Virus record (IMG/VR): IMGVR_UViG_3300035086_000081
Span: 1-20,666 of that record
Source: a virus
Reading direction: 5' to 3' (one strand)
Length of the DNA stretch: 20,666 nucleotides
How positions within the stretch are numbered: the first letter of the stretch is position 1; every line of letters begins with the position of its first letter. Below, piece by piece: positions 19,992-20,666 of this stretch. Under the pieces are notes generated by a model, which was given only the letters and a program-made list of their open reading frames with translations, searched no databases and was not told where the DNA came from. Made by a program: the position numbers and the translations under genes.

Positions 19992-20147
19992 CAACCAGCC
20001 AAATCTACGGAAATCGGTCCCGAGTGGACTTGGAGGTGAATAAACAGATGCCGAAAACGGGCGCGCGACGCTCATGTAGATGATAAGCGCTCCCAACAAT
20101 GCGAAGAAGACGCCGGGCGCGGCCTTTAGCTTGGCGGCAACGTCTTT

Positions 20148-20282
20148 ATGCGCGCCGTACAGCGCAAGGGACTAGGATCCGAAGTTGAGGCGGAACTACT
20201 CAAAAAAATAGAAAATCCAGTTGTTTTCAAGCCGCTAACACAGGATCTGGCGCACGGCTATGATGCCGATGTCTTGGTTTAA
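20148..20282 (+). pseudogene. Fragment resembling the middle of a P63C-domain protein
   Basis: A 44-codon open stretch reads MRAVQRKGLGSEVEAELLKK then IENPVVFKPLTQDLAHGYDA and stops at TAA (20280-20282). The pattern 'helix, then PxxF..., then HGYDAxxL' resembles the P63C domain region of bacterial proteins that are normally several hundred residues. No continuation in any frame was found after the stop and no convincing N-terminus before it. It is therefore likely a decayed host or mobile-element remnant. The antisense frame here also reads protein-like (KAAPGVFFALLGALIIYMSV), so the assignment is uncertain. Confidence 0.35.
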
Positions 20283-20299
20283 ACTGAGACACGACCGCA

Positions 20300-20519
20300 T
20301 CATCCTTTTGGATGACAAGAACTATCCGATAGGATAGAGGCGCACCCGCAAAAATGCAGATTGACACGCAAGCAGTTGTGGAATGCCCAAAATGGGCATC
20401 CCCAGCGGTAGTGTTCCATTAAGGCTGCATTAAAAAGTGACAGAAAATCAATGCGGTTGCCCTTGTCATCTGCGACCACCTGACGCACGATGTCACTTCT
20501 TGGCGACATTTCTGTCGCC
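20300..20519. other. Non-coding stretch with four perfect hairpins
   Basis: Within 220 bases there are TCATCC-TTTT-GGATGA (20300-20315), CTATCC-GATA-GGATAG (20322-20337), ATGCCCA-AAA-TGGGCAT (20383-20399) and GGCGACA-TTTC-TGTCGCC (20502-20519). All stems are perfect with 3-4 base loops. No convincing gene is present; a 69-codon minus frame overlaps but looks random. A structured RNA or protein-binding region is possible. Confidence 0.45.
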
Positions 20520-20602
20520 TCTCTAGCGACACTGGCTAAGCGACGAAAATCATCCTTCCATTCAAGAAGGGACCGACCGTCATGCCCAGCACGCAGACTC
20601 CT

Positions 20603-20629
20603 CCCCCCCCCCCCCCCCCCCCCCCCCCC
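20603..20629 (+). repeat. 27-base poly-C homopolymer
   Basis: An uninterrupted run of 27 C near the right edge, preceded by CTCCT. Such length is rare in bacteria; it may be a phase-variable tract, or a sequencing or gap-fill artefact. The last 150 bases hold no gene that can be supported. Confidence 0.85.
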
Positions 20630-20666
20630 TGGAGCGCGCGGTCGGGTTAGCGGAGAACCAGCCGGG

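Noticed and set aside
19899-20099. Minus-strand frame containing LGALIIYMSVARPFSAS
   Set aside because: The hydrophobic part reads like a membrane segment of a truncated gene, but the rest crosses the repeat region and no proper start was found; too weak to list.
20300-20509. 69-codon minus-strand frame
   Set aside because: Cys/His/Trp-scattered composition, no motif, and it runs through several hairpins; likely chance.

Overview
The window looks like the right-hand part of a temperate tailed-phage genome (prophage) in a GC-rich alphaproteobacterium, most likely of the Bradyrhizobium/Rhodopseudomonas group. That placement is an inference. It rests on high GC, a GapR/DUF2312-like gene, a DUF6362 protein, a P27-family small terminase with an HK97-type large terminase, and an integrase of a kind I associate with that group. 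No rRNA, tRNA or CRISPR array was seen.

Layout. (1) Positions 1-5009, minus strand: the start of the structural/packaging module. It holds an edge-truncated gene, a small conserved-looking gene, an HNH nuclease, large and small terminase, a ParB-methyltransferase fusion, a two-helix membrane protein and a small basic protein. (2) Positions 5210-10727, minus strand: a tightly overlapping early/replication operon. Read from its promoter side it encodes a GapR-like protein, a RuvC-like resolvase, a Dam-type methyltransferase, a PD-(D/E)XK-like protein, an MT-A70 methyltransferase, a DUF7768 protein, a winged-helix replication-initiator-like protein with an iteron-like array inside its gene, a helper-like protein and DUF6362. 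(3) Positions 10728-11080: a divergent control region with three clean inverted repeats. (4) Positions 11081-17827, plus strand: a recombination/regulatory operon with YqaJ nuclease, RecT annealase, an unrecognised 213-aa protein, a ParB-like protein, two small HTH proteins, a stand-alone DnaA domain IV protein and several small proteins. (5) Positions 17890-18025: a strong promoter-like element and a hairpin terminator bracketing a possible small RNA. (6) Positions 18037-19758, minus strand: tyrosine integrase and an exported protein. (7) Positions 19759-20666: a lower-GC, mostly non-coding right end with paired direct repeats (candidate integrase arm sites), several perfect hairpins, a decayed P63C-like fragment and a 27-nt poly-C run.

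The most striking signal is in the plus-strand operon. Six of its gene junctions, and only those, are filled with degenerate pentanucleotide tracts of the form GGCNN: 11 tracts and about 148 units. The GGC phase is kept almost perfectly while the two N positions vary freely. Most tracts end in a shared GGCAGGGATACTTT-type tail just before the next gene or tract. The array separates translationally coupled gene cassettes and is not explained by any family I know.

How the parts fit: YqaJ plus RecT would give phage-encoded strand-annealing recombination. The initiator-like gene, its helper, the RuvC-like resolvase and the DnaA-IV protein point to replication. Three separate DNA methyltransferases suggest protection from host restriction. 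Terminase plus HNH handle packaging. Integrase and the right-end repeats mark the attachment region.
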